Below, one piece after another: positions 5,739-5,755 of a DNA stretch of 5,755 nt. The stretch's first letter is position 1; each line of letters opens with the position of its first letter. A program made the position numbers and the translations under genes. The notes beneath the pieces were generated by a model that was not told the DNA's origin, ran no database searches, and saw only the letters and a list, made by a program, of their open reading frames with translations. Origin of the DNA: Flavobacterium sp. (GTDB taxonomy: Bacteria > Bacteroidota > Bacteroidia > Flavobacteriales > Flavobacteriaceae); contig JALRGZ010000119.1 in assembly GCA_023253295.1 (NCBI GenBank), positions 1 through 5,755 of the forward strand, read 5' to 3'.

Positions 5739-5755
5739 ATGGAAGAAATCATTAT
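5739..5755 (+). CDS. Start of an unidentified plus-strand gene, cut by right edge
   Basis: An ATG at 5739-5741 opens a frame reading MEEII before the window ends. It lies 13 bases beyond the T-run of the porV terminator and is preceded by an A-rich leader (TAAAACAAA), which suits a Bacteroidota start. Five residues are too few to identify it. From memory of Flavobacterium gene order, a cytidine deaminase gene often follows porV, but nothing visible here proves that. No promoter box is seen between the terminator and this ATG. Confidence 0.45.

Noticed and set aside
1..5755. CRISPR array, tRNA, rRNA, or defence system
   Set aside because: No regularly spaced repeats, cloverleaf or conserved rRNA stretches. 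All sizeable frames are accounted for by known housekeeping or surface genes.

Overview
The window looks like chromosomal DNA from a low-GC member of the Bacteroidota, most likely Flavobacteriia and probably Flavobacterium or a close relative. The evidence is the presence of gldJ and porV (gliding motility and type IX secretion genes found only in this phylum), a Bacteroidota-type promoter (TTG-N19-TAnnTTTG) in front of porV, AT-rich leaders without clear Shine-Dalgarno sites, and strongly A/T-biased codons.

Layout: the left four fifths are read from the minus strand. From right to left they hold gldJ (SUMF1/FGE-fold lipoprotein of the gliding/T9SS machinery), a hairpin terminator, murF (UDP-MurNAc-tripeptide:D-Ala-D-Ala ligase), a second hairpin, a 5' fragment of glpD (FAD-dependent glycerol-3-phosphate dehydrogenase), and the 5' end of pstB (phosphate ABC transporter ATPase), which runs off the left edge. 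A 443-bp AT-rich divergent intergenic region separates gldJ from porV, which is read from the plus strand, ends in a strong intrinsic terminator, and is followed by the first few codons of another plus-strand gene cut by the right edge.

Two things are out of the ordinary. First, glpD stops after about 180 recognisable codons. In a different reading frame the same DNA turns into what reads as the last 26 codons of pstA, whose stop codon abuts the pstB start. This is a recombination or deletion junction: the 3' two thirds of glpD and most of pstA (and presumably pstS/pstC) are not here. Second, porU, the T9SS sortase gene that normally sits between gldJ and porV in Flavobacterium, is absent. 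A promoter leads straight into porV instead. Whether these are real genome changes or assembly joins cannot be settled from the sequence alone.

Functionally the window joins cell-surface machinery (gldJ, porV), peptidoglycan precursor synthesis (murF), and remnants of glycerol-phosphate and phosphate-uptake loci. I see no mobile element, CRISPR array, tRNA or rRNA, and no convincing wholly new system. The anomalies above and a dockerin-like calcium-binding loop in PorV are the points worth a second look.
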